DNA from: an uncultured Erythrobacter sp.
GTDB taxonomy: Bacteria > Pseudomonadota > Alphaproteobacteria > Sphingomonadales > Sphingomonadaceae
NCBI GenBank assembly: GCA_947503275.1
Contig: CANNCZ010000001.1
Coordinates: 930,001 to 994,000 of the forward strand
Reading direction: 5' to 3'
Length of the DNA stretch: 64,000 bases
The notes under the pieces are model-generated. The model was not told the origin of the DNA. It did no database searches and was given only the letters and a program-made list of their open reading frames with translations. Position numbers and translations under genes: made by a program. Below, one piece after another: positions 25,545 to 33,717 of this stretch (positions are counted from its first letter, which is position 1; the number at the start of each line of letters is the position of its first letter).

Positions 25545-26327
25545 TTACTTCCACTCAACATCCATGCCGGCAATTTGAACCGGACCATTGCCATCGCCAG
25601 TGAAGACATACTCGAAATAGAGCTCCCCTTCGACGGTCGAGTAACTGCCATTCACCTCAAGATTACCTGCGTTGCTCAATCCGCGCGCGGCGGTGAATGC
25701 CGGCTTTGTGCTGGTCGCTGCTGATATTTCCTCGCGGAACTCACGGAAACTCGCAAGGTTTTCCTCTAACTGCTCGACGGTGATTTCATCGACCCATCGT
25801 TCTTCAAATGACGTGAAGTTTCCCTCGTTCAGCGAGTCCGCAAATGCCATTGTCGTCGACTGCACTAACTCCATTTGACCCTCTGGCGAAGGCACCGTCA
25901 TAGCGCTGCCCCCTCCGCCGGATTCTAAGCCTGCATTGCCAACATCAATGAACTTGATCCGCCAATCATCGCCCTCTTTGATCAGCTCCATCGTGACCGG
26001 AATCTCACCGCCAGTTGCGGTCGTAACGCTCCCGCTGAGTTCGCCGGTGTTGTTTTCCATCGAACGTGAAGACCAACTGGTATCGGTGACCTGATTAAGG
26101 CTGTTTTCAATCAGGTAAGCTTCAAGCCCGTCAGCATCGATTTGGCCCTGCAATTGCTGTGATGTGAGGCTGTAGGCTTGTTCATAATCGCCGTCATTGG
26201 CCGCGGCAAAGAAGTCATCCGCAGTGTCCGTAATCCCGCTCGTGGCCCAAAATACCACGCCGACGATCAAACCGACAAACACGATAAGGCCAAGGCAGCC
26301 TCCGCCTAAAATCTTCCAAATATTCAT
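25545..26327 (-). CDS. Membrane-anchored protein with two NTF2-like halves, unknown function
   Basis: The 260-residue product from ATG 26327 has a strong GAGGGGGAA upstream. The N-terminus is a single hydrophobic anchor (WKILGGGCLGLIVFVGLIVGVVFWA). The remainder, on the periplasmic or outer face, looks like two similar alpha+beta halves: AADDFFAAANDGDYEQAYSLT...DDWRIKFIDV and VQSTTMAFADSLNEGNFTSFEERW...VEGELYFEYVF. Each resembles a small NTF2-like or DUF4019/DUF4878-type fold, but no catalytic residues are visible. The function is unknown. It stands between the crotonase gene and grpE. Confidence 0.6.
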   Translation of the reverse strand: MNIWKILGGGCLGLIVFVGLIVGVVFWATSGITDTADDFFAAANDGDYEQAYSLTSQQLQGQIDADGLEAYLIENSLNQVTDTSWSSRSMENNTGELSGSVTTATGGEIPVTMELIKEGDDWRIKFIDVGNAGLESGGGGSAMTVPSPEGQMELVQSTTMAFADSLNEGNFTSFEERWVDEITVEQLEENLASFREFREEISAATSTKPAFTAARGLSNAGNLEVNGSYSTVEGELYFEYVFTGDGNGPVQIAGMDVEWK

Positions 26328-26477
26328 GAAATTCCCCCTCGCACCACTCTCTGTCCAAAAGTTATGTGCGCCCCTGAACCGGTGTTCCGGTTTCCGAGCC
26401 TTGAGATTATCACAAATTCGCCTGTGAGCAAGATTGACCCAAGTTCTGATCGAGACCAACCCAAAACAGTGTGCAAA

Positions 26478-27062
26478 TCAGTCCGGCTTTTTCGCGACGC
26501 CCACCATAGCAGGGCGTAACAGGCGGTCTTTGATCATCCAGCCTGATTGCATTTCCTGGATGATCGTGCCGGGTTCATGGCTGTCACTTGGCACTTCCAT
26601 CATCGCCTGATGCTGATTGGGATCAAGCGGCATATCTACGGACGCAACGCGGGTGATGCCGTGCTGTTTGAAAACCTTCTCCAACTCACGCTGGGTTGCC
26701 TCAATGCCGGTGACGAGACCTTTCATCTTGTCATCTTCGCGCAGGCTATCGGGGATCGCGTCGACCGCACGAGACAGATTGTCCCACACGCTCAACACGT
26801 CGCGGGCAAAGCCGGTGGAGGCGTAGTTGCGGGCATCTGCGACGTCCTTTTCTGCCCGGCGGCGCACATTCTGCGCCTCGGCCTTGGCATAAAGCACGTC
26901 TTGCTTTGCCGTATCCAGATCGTTGCGCAGGTTCTCCATCGCCTCGGCAATGGGATCATCGTCCGTTTCGGCATCCTCTGCGTCATCCAGAAATTCCTCT
27001 GGCACGCCCTTCAATTCTTCTTCAGCTGCCGCATCGGCCTGCGGCTTGTTATCGTGGTTCAT
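26478..27062 (-). CDS. grpE: Nucleotide exchange factor GrpE
   Basis: Adenine-nucleotide exchange factor for DnaK, 194 residues. The acidic N-terminus is followed by a long coiled coil (AMENLRNDLDTAKQDVLYAKAEAQNVRRRAEKDV). The beta domain contains the conserved GITRVASVDMPLDPNQHQAMMEVPSD and a C-terminal segment GWMIKDRLLRPAMVGVAKKP. It is 17 bases downstream of hrcA on the same strand, the usual hrcA-grpE pair. dnaK and dnaJ are about 3.4 kb away on the same strand, so they form a separate unit. Confidence 0.96.
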   Translation of the reverse strand: MNHDNKPQADAAAEEELKGVPEEFLDDAEDAETDDDPIAEAMENLRNDLDTAKQDVLYAKAEAQNVRRRAEKDVADARNYASTGFARDVLSVWDNLSRAVDAIPDSLREDDKMKGLVTGIEATQRELEKVFKQHGITRVASVDMPLDPNQHQAMMEVPSDSHEPGTIIQEMQSGWMIKDRLLRPAMVGVAKKPD

Positions 27063-27079
27063 GGTGAATGATAGTCCAT

Positions 27080-28144
27080 TTAAGAAATGCGTTTGGCTCT
27101 GGTTCGGTCCAAGGATCGACCCAAAGATTGAGCTGTGAGATCAACCATGGGGACCACGCGCGCGTAATTCAAGCGTGTGGGGCCGATCACACCCAACACT
27201 CCCACAACGCGGCCCTCGGCATCGCGATAGGGTGACGCAATGACGGAAGAACCGGAAAGTCCGAACAATCGGTTCTCACTGCCGATGAAAATGCGAGTTG
27301 CTTCTGCCTCGCCGGCACTTTCGAGCAAATGCGCGATGGATTGCTTGTTCTCCAAATCATCCAGCAGCGACCGGACCCGCTCGATATCCTCCATCGCAGT
27401 TTCATCGAGCAGGTTCGCAGCGCCGCGCACAATCAAGACCGGACGCTGCCCCGCATCCTCGCTCCACACGGCAAGGCCCCGCTCGACCAAATTGCGGCTA
27501 GCATCATCAAGCTGGCTTTGGCCCGTGCTAATTTCGGCCCGCATCGTTCGCGATGCTTCCGACAGGGTTCGCCCAGCAAGCCGCGATGAGATATAATTGC
27601 TTGCTGCCTCAAGCGATCCCATCGGCCCTCCGCCCAGATCAACGACACGGTTTTCGATGCCGCCATCTTCGCCAACCAAGACGGCAAGTGCCCTGCCCTC
27701 ACCCAGATCGACGAGACTGAATTGTGAAAGCGTCTGTTCACGCGGCGGCACCATCACCATGCCCGCAGCGCCGGAAAGCTCCGATAAAAGCGCGCTGGTT
27801 TCCCGAAGCGCTTGCTCCACGGGACCATCTTCGGAAAGCCGGGCGGCGATCTGTGCGCGCTCCTCTGCCGTAGGCTGTGCGACCCGCATCATGCCATCTA
27901 CAAAGATACGCAGCCCCGCATCAGTCGGCATCCGACCCGCGCTGGTATGAGGCGCAGCAAGCAAGCCCAGCCCTTCCAACTCCGCCAGAACCGACCGGAT
28001 AGAGGCCGATGACAGGTTCAAACCCGCATCATTCGCCAGCGTCTTTGAACCGACAGGCTGACCGTTATCGATATACCCCTCAACAACGCGGCGAAAGATG
28101 TCGCGCGCGCGTTCGGTCAATTCTGTGATCGGAGGTGAAGCCAT
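27080..28144 (-). CDS. hrcA: Heat-inducible transcription repressor HrcA
   Basis: Repressor that binds CIRCE elements, 354 residues from ATG 28144 (MASPPITELTERARDIFRRVVEGYI). A longer frame reaching 28495 would run into rph and is not coding. The N-terminal winged helix (about 1-80) contains NDAGLNLSSASIRSVLAELE. The GAF-like and dimerisation domain includes FIGSENRLFGLSGSSVIASPYRDAEGRVVGVLGVIGPTRLNYARVVPMVD, a strong family match. No CIRCE (TTAGCACTC-N9-GAGTGCTAA) is visible in the window; its main target, probably groESL, lies elsewhere. It is divergent from rph. Confidence 0.94.
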   Translation of the reverse strand: MASPPITELTERARDIFRRVVEGYIDNGQPVGSKTLANDAGLNLSSASIRSVLAELEGLGLLAAPHTSAGRMPTDAGLRIFVDGMMRVAQPTAEERAQIAARLSEDGPVEQALRETSALLSELSGAAGMVMVPPREQTLSQFSLVDLGEGRALAVLVGEDGGIENRVVDLGGGPMGSLEAASNYISSRLAGRTLSEASRTMRAEISTGQSQLDDASRNLVERGLAVWSEDAGQRPVLIVRGAANLLDETAMEDIERVRSLLDDLENKQSIAHLLESAGEAEATRIFIGSENRLFGLSGSSVIASPYRDAEGRVVGVLGVIGPTRLNYARVVPMVDLTAQSLGRSLDRTRAKRIS

Positions 28145-28250
28145 GACATGCAATTTAGCAAGCGATATCCATTCGCCAAGCCTTGCCCCGCCATCTGTTC
28201 CCAGCCAAACCGCCTGCCAAGACACGAATCGCTGATTAAGGAACACGAAT

Positions 28251-28967
28251 ATGCGCCCTTCAGGACGCGCGCCCGATGAAATGCGCGCCATCTCAATCGA
28301 AACCGGCTTCACCAAACATGCAGAGGGGTCTTGCCTGATCAGTTTTGGCGATACCCGCGTGCTGTGCACAGCCAGCGTTGAAGAACGCATTCCGCCTTGG
28401 CTGCGCGGTAAAGGAGAAGGTTGGGTGACAGGCGAATATTCGATGCTGCCCCGCGCGACCCACACACGCGGTTCTCGTGAAGCAGCTCGTGGCAAACAAT
28501 CGGGTCGGACACAAGAAATTCAACGACTTATCGGGCGCTCTTTGCGCGCTGTCGTTGATCTGGAGAAACTTGGCGAGCGTCAAATCACTCTCGATTGCGA
28601 CGTGATCCAAGCCGATGGCGGCACCCGCACCGCGTCAATCTCTGGCGCATGGGTGGCGCTCCGCTTGGCAGTGAACAGCCTAATGGCATCAGGCGCGATC
28701 AAGGAAGACCCGATCACCGCTCAGGTCGCAGCGATCTCTTGCGGGATTTACAAAGGCACACCCGTGCTCGACCTCGACTATCCCGAAGATAGCGATGCGG
28801 ATGCTGACGCGAACTTTGTCCTGATCGAAGGCGGTCAAATTGCCGAAGTGCAGGCCACTGCCGAAGGCGCGACCTATGACGAGGAAGGCCTGCTGCGCCT
28901 GCTGCGTCTCGCAAACATTGGCTGTGATGCGATCTTCAAGGCGCAATTGGACGCGACCAAGGGCTAA
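28251..28967 (+). CDS. rph: Ribonuclease PH
   Basis: Phosphorolytic 3'-exoribonuclease that trims tRNA 3' ends, 238 residues. The start ATG 28251 is preceded by AAGGAA. Landmarks are [73 protein letters not shown] and the phosphate-binding [45 protein letters not shown], all family hallmarks. The length is typical. It begins a co-oriented group (YcxB-like, rdgB) and is divergent from hrcA with 106 bases between. Confidence 0.96.
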   Translation: MRPSGRAPDEMRAISIETGFTKHAEGSCLISFGDTRVLCTASVEERIPPWLRGKGEGWVTGEYSMLPRATHTRGSREAARGKQSGRTQEIQRLIGRSLRAVVDLEKLGERQITLDCDVIQADGGTRTASISGAWVALRLAVNSLMASGAIKEDPITAQVAAISCGIYKGTPVLDLDYPEDSDADADANFVLIEGGQIAEVQATAEGATYDEEGLLRLLRLANIGCDAIFKAQLDATKG

Positions 28968-28971
28968 GATC

Positions 28972-29484
28972 ATGGAACCCGCCACTTACTCCATCTCGCA
29001 AGAGGACCACGTGGCGTTTTCGGTGATGCATTTCTATGGCTCGTTCGCCCAGTTTGTGCTGGTGATGGGCCTCGTTGTTGTTGCCGTTACAGCCGTGCTG
29101 CTTGCTCTGTTTGAATGGACGTCCGCCTATTCTGTCATCATCGGCGGCGCGGTTGGCATGGCGGTGATGTTTGTGCTGACCCGGTTCGTAACGGTGCCGC
29201 GCCATGCAAAGAAATCGTGGCGCGATTTCGCTCTTTTGCGAGAGCCGGTGGAACTGACCCTTTCTCAAGAAGGCTTTTCCATGGTGCAACCCTCTGCTGA
29301 GGTGACGGCAAAATGGGACGATATGATCGTATGGAATGAGAGCGAGCATGTCTTTGCGATCTACATCACCCAGCAACAGGCGTATATCTTGCCCAAACAA
29401 CAAATCCCGGCCTCGCATATTGATTTTGCGCGAGAGCGTCTGATCGAAAGCGGTCTGGTCAAGAAAAGGAAACGCCGGAAATGA
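28972..29484 (+). CDS. YcxB-like family membrane protein
   Basis: The 170-residue protein from ATG 28972, four bases after the rph stop, has two membrane helices near residues 28-72 ([20 protein letters not shown] and [17 protein letters not shown]). A cytosolic C-terminal domain follows, beginning [34 protein letters not shown]. This is the YcxB-like pattern: a beta-rich domain with a bend reading WDD/IVWNE, ending in a basic tail KKRKRRK. Function is unknown. Its stop overlaps the rdgB start by ATGA, so the two are probably translationally coupled. Confidence 0.72.
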   Translation: MEPATYSISQEDHVAFSVMHFYGSFAQFVLVMGLVVVAVTAVLLALFEWTSAYSVIIGGAVGMAVMFVLTRFVTVPRHAKKSWRDFALLREPVELTLSQEGFSMVQPSAEVTAKWDDMIVWNESEHVFAIYITQQQAYILPKQQIPASHIDFARERLIESGLVKKRKRRK

Positions 29485-30113
29485 CGAAATTGGGCGGCGG
29501 ATCGCTGGTTATTGCGACACACAATGCGGGCAAGCTGAAAGAGATTGCTGCGCTGCTTGAGCCCTATGGCCTAAAGTGCCTTTCTGCCGGATCGCTGGGT
29601 CTGCCAGAGCCTGCCGAAACGGGAAAAACCTTCGCCGAAAACGCACTGATCAAAGCACGCGCTGCGTCAGAGGCTTCGGGATTGGCGGCGCTGGCCGATG
29701 ATAGTGGGTTGAGCGTCGATGCTCTTGGCGGGCGTCCGGGTGTCTACACCGCCGATTGGGCCGAACGGCAATGGTTCGAAGGTGAGCCGGGCCGCGATTG
29801 GTATATGGCCATGGGTAAGGTCGAAGGGATGCTCTCCCAGCTTGGCGCAAAGACGGACCGAGCAGCTGCGTTCCATTGCGTGCTGGCGGTCAGCTGGCCC
29901 GGCGGGGAACACGCAATTTATGACGGTCGGTGCCCCGGCACGCTAACATGGCCGCCGCGCGGGGAAATGGGTTTTGGCTATGACCCCGTGTTTGTGCCGA
30001 GCGCTCTTGAAGGTGACGCAACCTTCGCGGAAATCGACCCCGCACAAAAACACGCGATCAGCCACCGCGCCGACGCATTCGCGAAACTCGTGGCCGATCA
30101 ATTCGGCGCTTAA
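29481..30113 (+). CDS. rdgB: Non-canonical purine NTP pyrophosphatase (RdgB/HAM1)
   Basis: Hydrolyses dITP, ITP and XTP to monophosphates and so cleans the nucleotide pool, 210 residues. The N-terminal [15 protein letters not shown] is the family nucleotide-binding motif. Further conserved stretches are [47 protein letters not shown], and [36 protein letters not shown]. It is coupled to the YcxB-like gene upstream. In alphaproteobacteria it usually precedes hemW directly, but here an opposite-strand CAP gene lies between. Confidence 0.95.
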   Translation: MTKLGGGSLVIATHNAGKLKEIAALLEPYGLKCLSAGSLGLPEPAETGKTFAENALIKARAASEASGLAALADDSGLSVDALGGRPGVYTADWAERQWFEGEPGRDWYMAMGKVEGMLSQLGAKTDRAAAFHCVLAVSWPGGEHAIYDGRCPGTLTWPPRGEMGFGYDPVFVPSALEGDATFAEIDPAQKHAISHRADAFAKLVADQFGA

Positions 30114-30122
30114 CGCCGCAGC

Positions 30123-30785
30123 TTAATACGCGATCTGGCCGACAATATTGCCTTGTGGCGAATAGCGGCAGACCAAGTAATCGCGCCCGCTTCCGGTTGC
30201 CAATCCACAACCCAATCGCTGTGTATCTCTCCAAATGATTTGGGTGTAGTGCCCCACATCCTGCCAGCGCCCGGTGGTGCTGACATAGGGAAAGCGGTCG
30301 TGGATGTAGAATTGCTTCTCATTGATCCATCCCGCCGCCATGTCTTCGAAACTGAACGCGCTCGGAGTGCCTGCCCAAAGGTTCTCGCCCTGCCCCTGAC
30401 GCGAATTTTGCGAACTGTGCTCAAACCGGCCGGTACGCGCCAACTCTTCAGCGTATTCGAGCGCGTCTTCGCTTAAATCATCATCAAGCACCAGGTTCGG
30501 CACACCAACTTCGGCGCGCGCTTCGTTGTGGGCCATCAACATCACCGCGAGCATTTGCTGCTGCTGTGTTGAAGCACCGCTGCCAGTTGGTGGCGGAGTG
30601 GGTGACGGGGTCGGCGAAGGAGATGGACTTGGAGAAGGACTGGGCGAAGGAGACGGTGTCGGCGCTACAGCCACGGAGCCGCTAGGTGCGCTAGCATCCT
30701 CGCCTCCACAGGCGGCCAAAACGAGTGCAGATGATAAGACCAAGACGCTCGACATAGTGTGCAGATTGAATTCCCTGTTCATCAT
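30123..30785 (-). CDS. CAP/SCP-domain lipoprotein with Ser-Pro spacer
   Basis: The 220-residue protein has a lipoprotein signal (LVLSSALVLAACGG, lipid-modified Cys26). A Ser/Thr-Pro repeat spacer follows (about residues 42-66), then a CAP domain (about 75-220). CAP features are AHNEARAEVGVP, LEYAEELARTGRFEHSSQ, GENLWAG, and the GHYTQIIWRDTQRLGCGLA motif. Bacterial CAP proteins are secreted or surface proteins of varied role (YkwD-like); the activity here is unknown. The spacer would hold the domain away from the membrane. It is the only minus-strand gene inside the rph-rdgB-hemW-xerC run. Confidence 0.85.
   Translation of the reverse strand: MMNREFNLHTMSSVLVLSSALVLAACGGEDASAPSGSVAVAPTPSPSPSPSPSPSPSPTPSPTPPPTGSGASTQQQQMLAVMLMAHNEARAEVGVPNLVLDDDLSEDALEYAEELARTGRFEHSSQNSRQGQGENLWAGTPSAFSFEDMAAGWINEKQFYIHDRFPYVSTTGRWQDVGHYTQIIWRDTQRLGCGLATGSGRDYLVCRYSPQGNIVGQIAY
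30588..30662 (-). repeat. Ser-Pro/Thr-Pro low-complexity coding repeat
   Basis: Imperfect 6-base units encoding alternating SP and TP dipeptides make up the spacer of the CAP lipoprotein. They run from PTP at residues 42-44 to TPPP at 63-66. Such simple coding repeats can change length by slippage. The units differ by third-position bases, so the tract looks old. Confidence 0.8.
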
Positions 30786-30974
30786 TTTGGCATCACCCGC
30801 GCATGTTTAAGATCACGCGTCGAAACAGGGTTAATCTCACTAGTCAAAACCACTTAGCCCAAGGACAAAACCGGTGGTGCATGGTGGGGGCAAAAAACAC
30901 GGCGAGCCGAATTGACGGGGGCATCATCGACTTTTGCATTGTCGCGCTACATTCAAGCGCATAGGGTCAACACC

Positions 30975-32126
30975 ATGGCCCGCGCGCTCTATATTCACTG
31001 GCCATTTTGCGCCAAAAAATGCCCCTATTGCGATTTCAATTCGCATGTCCGCGAGCGCGTGGATGTGGACGCATGGCAGACTGCACTGATCGCCGATATG
31101 CGCGCCGAGGCTAAGGTCGCGGGCGGAGAGACGCTTACCTCGATATTCTTTGGCGGGGGCACGCCTTCGCTGATGCCGCCGTCTTTGGTTGCGGCGCTGT
31201 TGGATGAAGCAGAGCGGCTTTGGGGCTTTTCCGCGGGGCTAGAGATTACACTTGAGGCAAACCCCTCCTCTGTCGAAGCCGCCAATTTTGCTGACCTTGC
31301 ATCGGCTGGGATCAACCGCGTGTCGCTGGGCGTGCAATCGCTTGAAGATGAAACCCTGCATTGGCTCGGTCGGCTGCATTCGAGCATCGAGGCTTTGGCG
31401 GCGTTGGAAGTCGCGCAATCGGCGTTTAGTCGAGTGAGCTTTGACTTGATCTATGCCCTTCCCGGTCAGACCGCCGATCAATGGGAGGCGCAGCTAACCC
31501 GCGCACTGGGTTTCGGCACGTCGCATCTGTCGCTTTATCAGCTGACAATTGAGCCCGGAACGCGGTTTGAGACCGATGTGAGACAGGGACGGTTTCAACC
31601 GCTTGGCGATGAGGAGGCAGCACAGCTTTACGACCAAACGCGCGCCATGACCGCCGCCGCAGGGTTGCCCGCCTATGAGGTTAGCAACCATGCCCGCGCA
31701 GGCCAGGAAAGCCGCCACAACCTCACCTATTGGCGCTATCAGGATTACGCCGGGATTGGCCCCGGGGCGCATGGCCGCAGAGGTGGCTTTGCGACCACCC
31801 GGCACAAGAAACCGGAGAACTTCCTCAAAGCCGTCGACGCGCGCGGGCATGGCATTGCAGAGCAAAGCCATCTGTCGCCACGTGATTGCGCAGCCGAAGC
31901 GATCTTGATGGGATTGCGGCTCGCGGAAGGGTTGGACCTTGCCGCGTTAGAAGCGCGTTTCGACATTCCGCGTTGGTCCATGCTCAGCAAGGATGCGGTG
32001 GAAACTTACAGCGACCTCGGATTTGTCTGGCAGCGCGAGGATCGCATCGGGGTTGAGGGGAAAGGGCTCGCGGTGCTCAACACATTGATCGCGGCTTTGG
32101 TCGATGATGAATTGGTGCAAGTGTGA
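30975..32126 (+). CDS. hemW: Radical SAM heme chaperone HemW
   Basis: Radical SAM protein of 383 residues from ATG 30975 (MARALYIHWPFCAKKCPYCDFNSHV). CAKKCPYC is the CxxxCxxC cluster motif. TSIFFGGGTPSLMPPSLV and GQTADQWEAQLTRALGFGTSHLSLYQLTIEPGTRF are typical HemW motifs. The C-terminal segment DCAAEAILMGLRLAEGLDL belongs to the HemW-specific domain. HemW inserts or delivers heme to respiratory enzymes rather than oxidising coproporphyrinogen, despite older names. It overlaps xerC through GTGA at 32123-32126. A frame open upstream to 30912 has no conserved sequence. Confidence 0.93.
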   Translation: MARALYIHWPFCAKKCPYCDFNSHVRERVDVDAWQTALIADMRAEAKVAGGETLTSIFFGGGTPSLMPPSLVAALLDEAERLWGFSAGLEITLEANPSSVEAANFADLASAGINRVSLGVQSLEDETLHWLGRLHSSIEALAALEVAQSAFSRVSFDLIYALPGQTADQWEAQLTRALGFGTSHLSLYQLTIEPGTRFETDVRQGRFQPLGDEEAAQLYDQTRAMTAAAGLPAYEVSNHARAGQESRHNLTYWRYQDYAGIGPGAHGRRGGFATTRHKKPENFLKAVDARGHGIAEQSHLSPRDCAAEAILMGLRLAEGLDLAALEARFDIPRWSMLSKDAVETYSDLGFVWQREDRIGVEGKGLAVLNTLIAALVDDELVQV

Positions 32127-33028
32127 GCGCCATCGATGTCATCGGCGCATGGCGGGCGCATCTGACCGACGCGCGCCGCCGCAGCCCGCATACGGTGCGC
32201 GCCTATGTTGCGGCGGCTCAGCGCGTAATTCATGCGCGCGGCCTTACAAGTTTCGACGACATTGCCGGTTTGGAAGCGCATGATCTGCGCGCGCATCTGG
32301 CCGAGCGTCGGGCAGAAGGGCTGGCGAATTCGAGTGCCGCGCGTGAACTCTCCGCACTCAAAGCCTTTATCGCTTTCGCAAGGGGCCAAAGCGGCGATCC
32401 TGACCCATCTGCTCCGCGGGTCAGAGGCCCGCGTTTGAAGAAAGGCCTGCCTCGCCCCGTCACACCGGATGATGCAGTAAACATCGCGGATCTGATTGAT
32501 GACAACGCAGCCGAGGATTGGATCGGCGCGCGTGACCGTGCGGTGCTGTTGCTGATGTATGGATCAGGCCTTCGCATAGCGGAGGCGCTGTCTCTCACTG
32601 GAGGTGATGCACCGCTTTCCGAAACGCTGATGGTGACCGGCAAAGGCGGCAAACAACGCCTCGTGCCCATCCTGCCGATTACGCGCGATGCCGTGGCCGC
32701 CTATGTTGATGCCTGCCCCTACCCGCTCGCCAAAGAAAACGCATTGTTTCGCGGAGCCAAAGGCGGGTCGCTATCGCCGGGCATGGTGCAAAAAGCGATG
32801 GCCCGCGCAAGGCGAGCTTTGGGCCTGCCCGACACCGCGACGCCGCATGCGTTGAGGCACAGCTTCGCTACGCATTTGCTGGGCGCAGGCGCAGATTTGC
32901 GGAGTTTGCAAGAGCTGCTGGGGCATGCGTCGCTGGGTTCGACGCAGATTTATACGAAGGTTGACGCGGCGAGCTTGCTGGAGACGTACCGAGGTGCGCA
33001 TCCGAGGGCGAAGAAGGACAGTTGCTAA
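32123..33028 (+). CDS. xerC: Tyrosine recombinase XerC
   Basis: Site-specific recombinase resolving chromosome dimers at dif, 301 residues from GTG 32123. The N-terminal SAM-like core-binding domain covers about 1-90. The catalytic domain shows Arg in YGSGLRIAEAL, Lys in TGKGGKQR, HALRHSFATHL (HxxR), GHASLGS (His), and the nucleophile Tyr in STQIYTKVD. XerC rather than XerD is inferred from overall resemblance. It follows hemW with a 4-base overlap and is convergent with the Imm11-like gene, overlapping it by 4 bases (33025-33028). Confidence 0.88.
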   Translation: MSAIDVIGAWRAHLTDARRRSPHTVRAYVAAAQRVIHARGLTSFDDIAGLEAHDLRAHLAERRAEGLANSSAARELSALKAFIAFARGQSGDPDPSAPRVRGPRLKKGLPRPVTPDDAVNIADLIDDNAAEDWIGARDRAVLLLMYGSGLRIAEALSLTGGDAPLSETLMVTGKGGKQRLVPILPITRDAVAAYVDACPYPLAKENALFRGAKGGSLSPGMVQKAMARARRALGLPDTATPHALRHSFATHLLGAGADLRSLQELLGHASLGSTQIYTKVDAASLLETYRGAHPRAKKDSC

Positions 33029-33717
33029 AGCGCGCCTCGCTCTTTCCAGTAAGAATGGTTGCTGATGTAGACGGTCCGCACATCGCCTTTGTCCGGCCAT
33101 TGCAAGGGAGAGAAAGCCAGTCCGCGCAGTTTCTTCTTTCGGATCGCATCGACAAGTTGACCATCGAAAATCGGGTAAGTGTCGTAATCACGCAAATAGA
33201 AGGCAAGCTTTCCCTCATCGCCCGGATGCAAGGTAAGCTCGTACAAATCACGAATGGCGTAGTTGAATATCCATTCGTCAGTCACGACGTCCTGTTCGCG
33301 TCCGTAAAATTCGAATTTTGAAGCGGCTTTATCAAAATCAGTGATTATGCGGCGAACCGAACCTAACCAGTAATCGTCCACCGTGTTGCGGGTCGACGTA
33401 GTCGTTTCGCATCGCACGAAGTCGAAAGCCTCCGGATCCATGCTTTCTAGAAGCTCTTTTGCGCGTGTCGACAGCACCCAGCGCCTAAAGCCGTAAAAGT
33501 CAGCTGGCTTGTTCTTTACCGCAACCTTGACCCTTGGAATTTCTTTGAAGCGCGGTAAGCCATGCCGTATCGGATGGACGATGCCACGCCGTTTGTATCC
33601 TGGCATTTGGGACTGGTCGGCCTCTTGGAAAAGGCGTTTCTCTTCGTAGAACTCAAAGTCAGAAGGATTGATCATCAGTGATGGCTCGGCGATGAAGAGT
33701 TTTCGCGGAATGCTCAC
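33025..33717 (-). CDS. Imm11 (DUF1629)-like immunity-type protein, orphan
   Basis: The 230-residue protein from GTG 33717 is soluble, charged and without signal peptide. The pattern PADFYGFRRWVLSTRAKELLESMDPEAFDFV and later DGQLVDAIRKKKLRGLAFSPLQW, plus the position of a YPIF motif before it, resemble the Imm11/DUF1629 family. Those are immunity proteins of polymorphic toxin systems. Sampled lines are only about 40-58% GC, lower than the flanking genes, which suggests foreign origin. No toxin partner is visible: the left neighbour is xerC (opposite strand, 4-base overlap) and the right neighbour is gshB (GTGA overlap, same strand). The call rests on motif resemblance only. Confidence 0.6.
   Translation of the reverse strand: MSIPRKLFIAEPSLMINPSDFEFYEEKRLFQEADQSQMPGYKRRGIVHPIRHGLPRFKEIPRVKVAVKNKPADFYGFRRWVLSTRAKELLESMDPEAFDFVRCETTTSTRNTVDDYWLGSVRRIITDFDKAASKFEFYGREQDVVTDEWIFNYAIRDLYELTLHPGDEGKLAFYLRDYDTYPIFDGQLVDAIRKKKLRGLAFSPLQWPDKGDVRTVYISNHSYWKERGAL

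Noticed and set aside
28145..28250. RpoH-type promoter ahead of hrcA
   Set aside because: The best candidate, CTTG-N18-CTAAAT, mismatches the -10 consensus and would start transcription within about 10 bases of the ATG.
28145..28250. CIRCE element at hrcA
   Set aside because: No TTAGCACTC/GAGTGCTAA dyad could be found in the gap.
30975..32126. Oxygen-independent coproporphyrinogen III oxidase
   Set aside because: The protein has the shorter HemW architecture and gene neighbourhood; true HemN carries extra N-terminal sequence.
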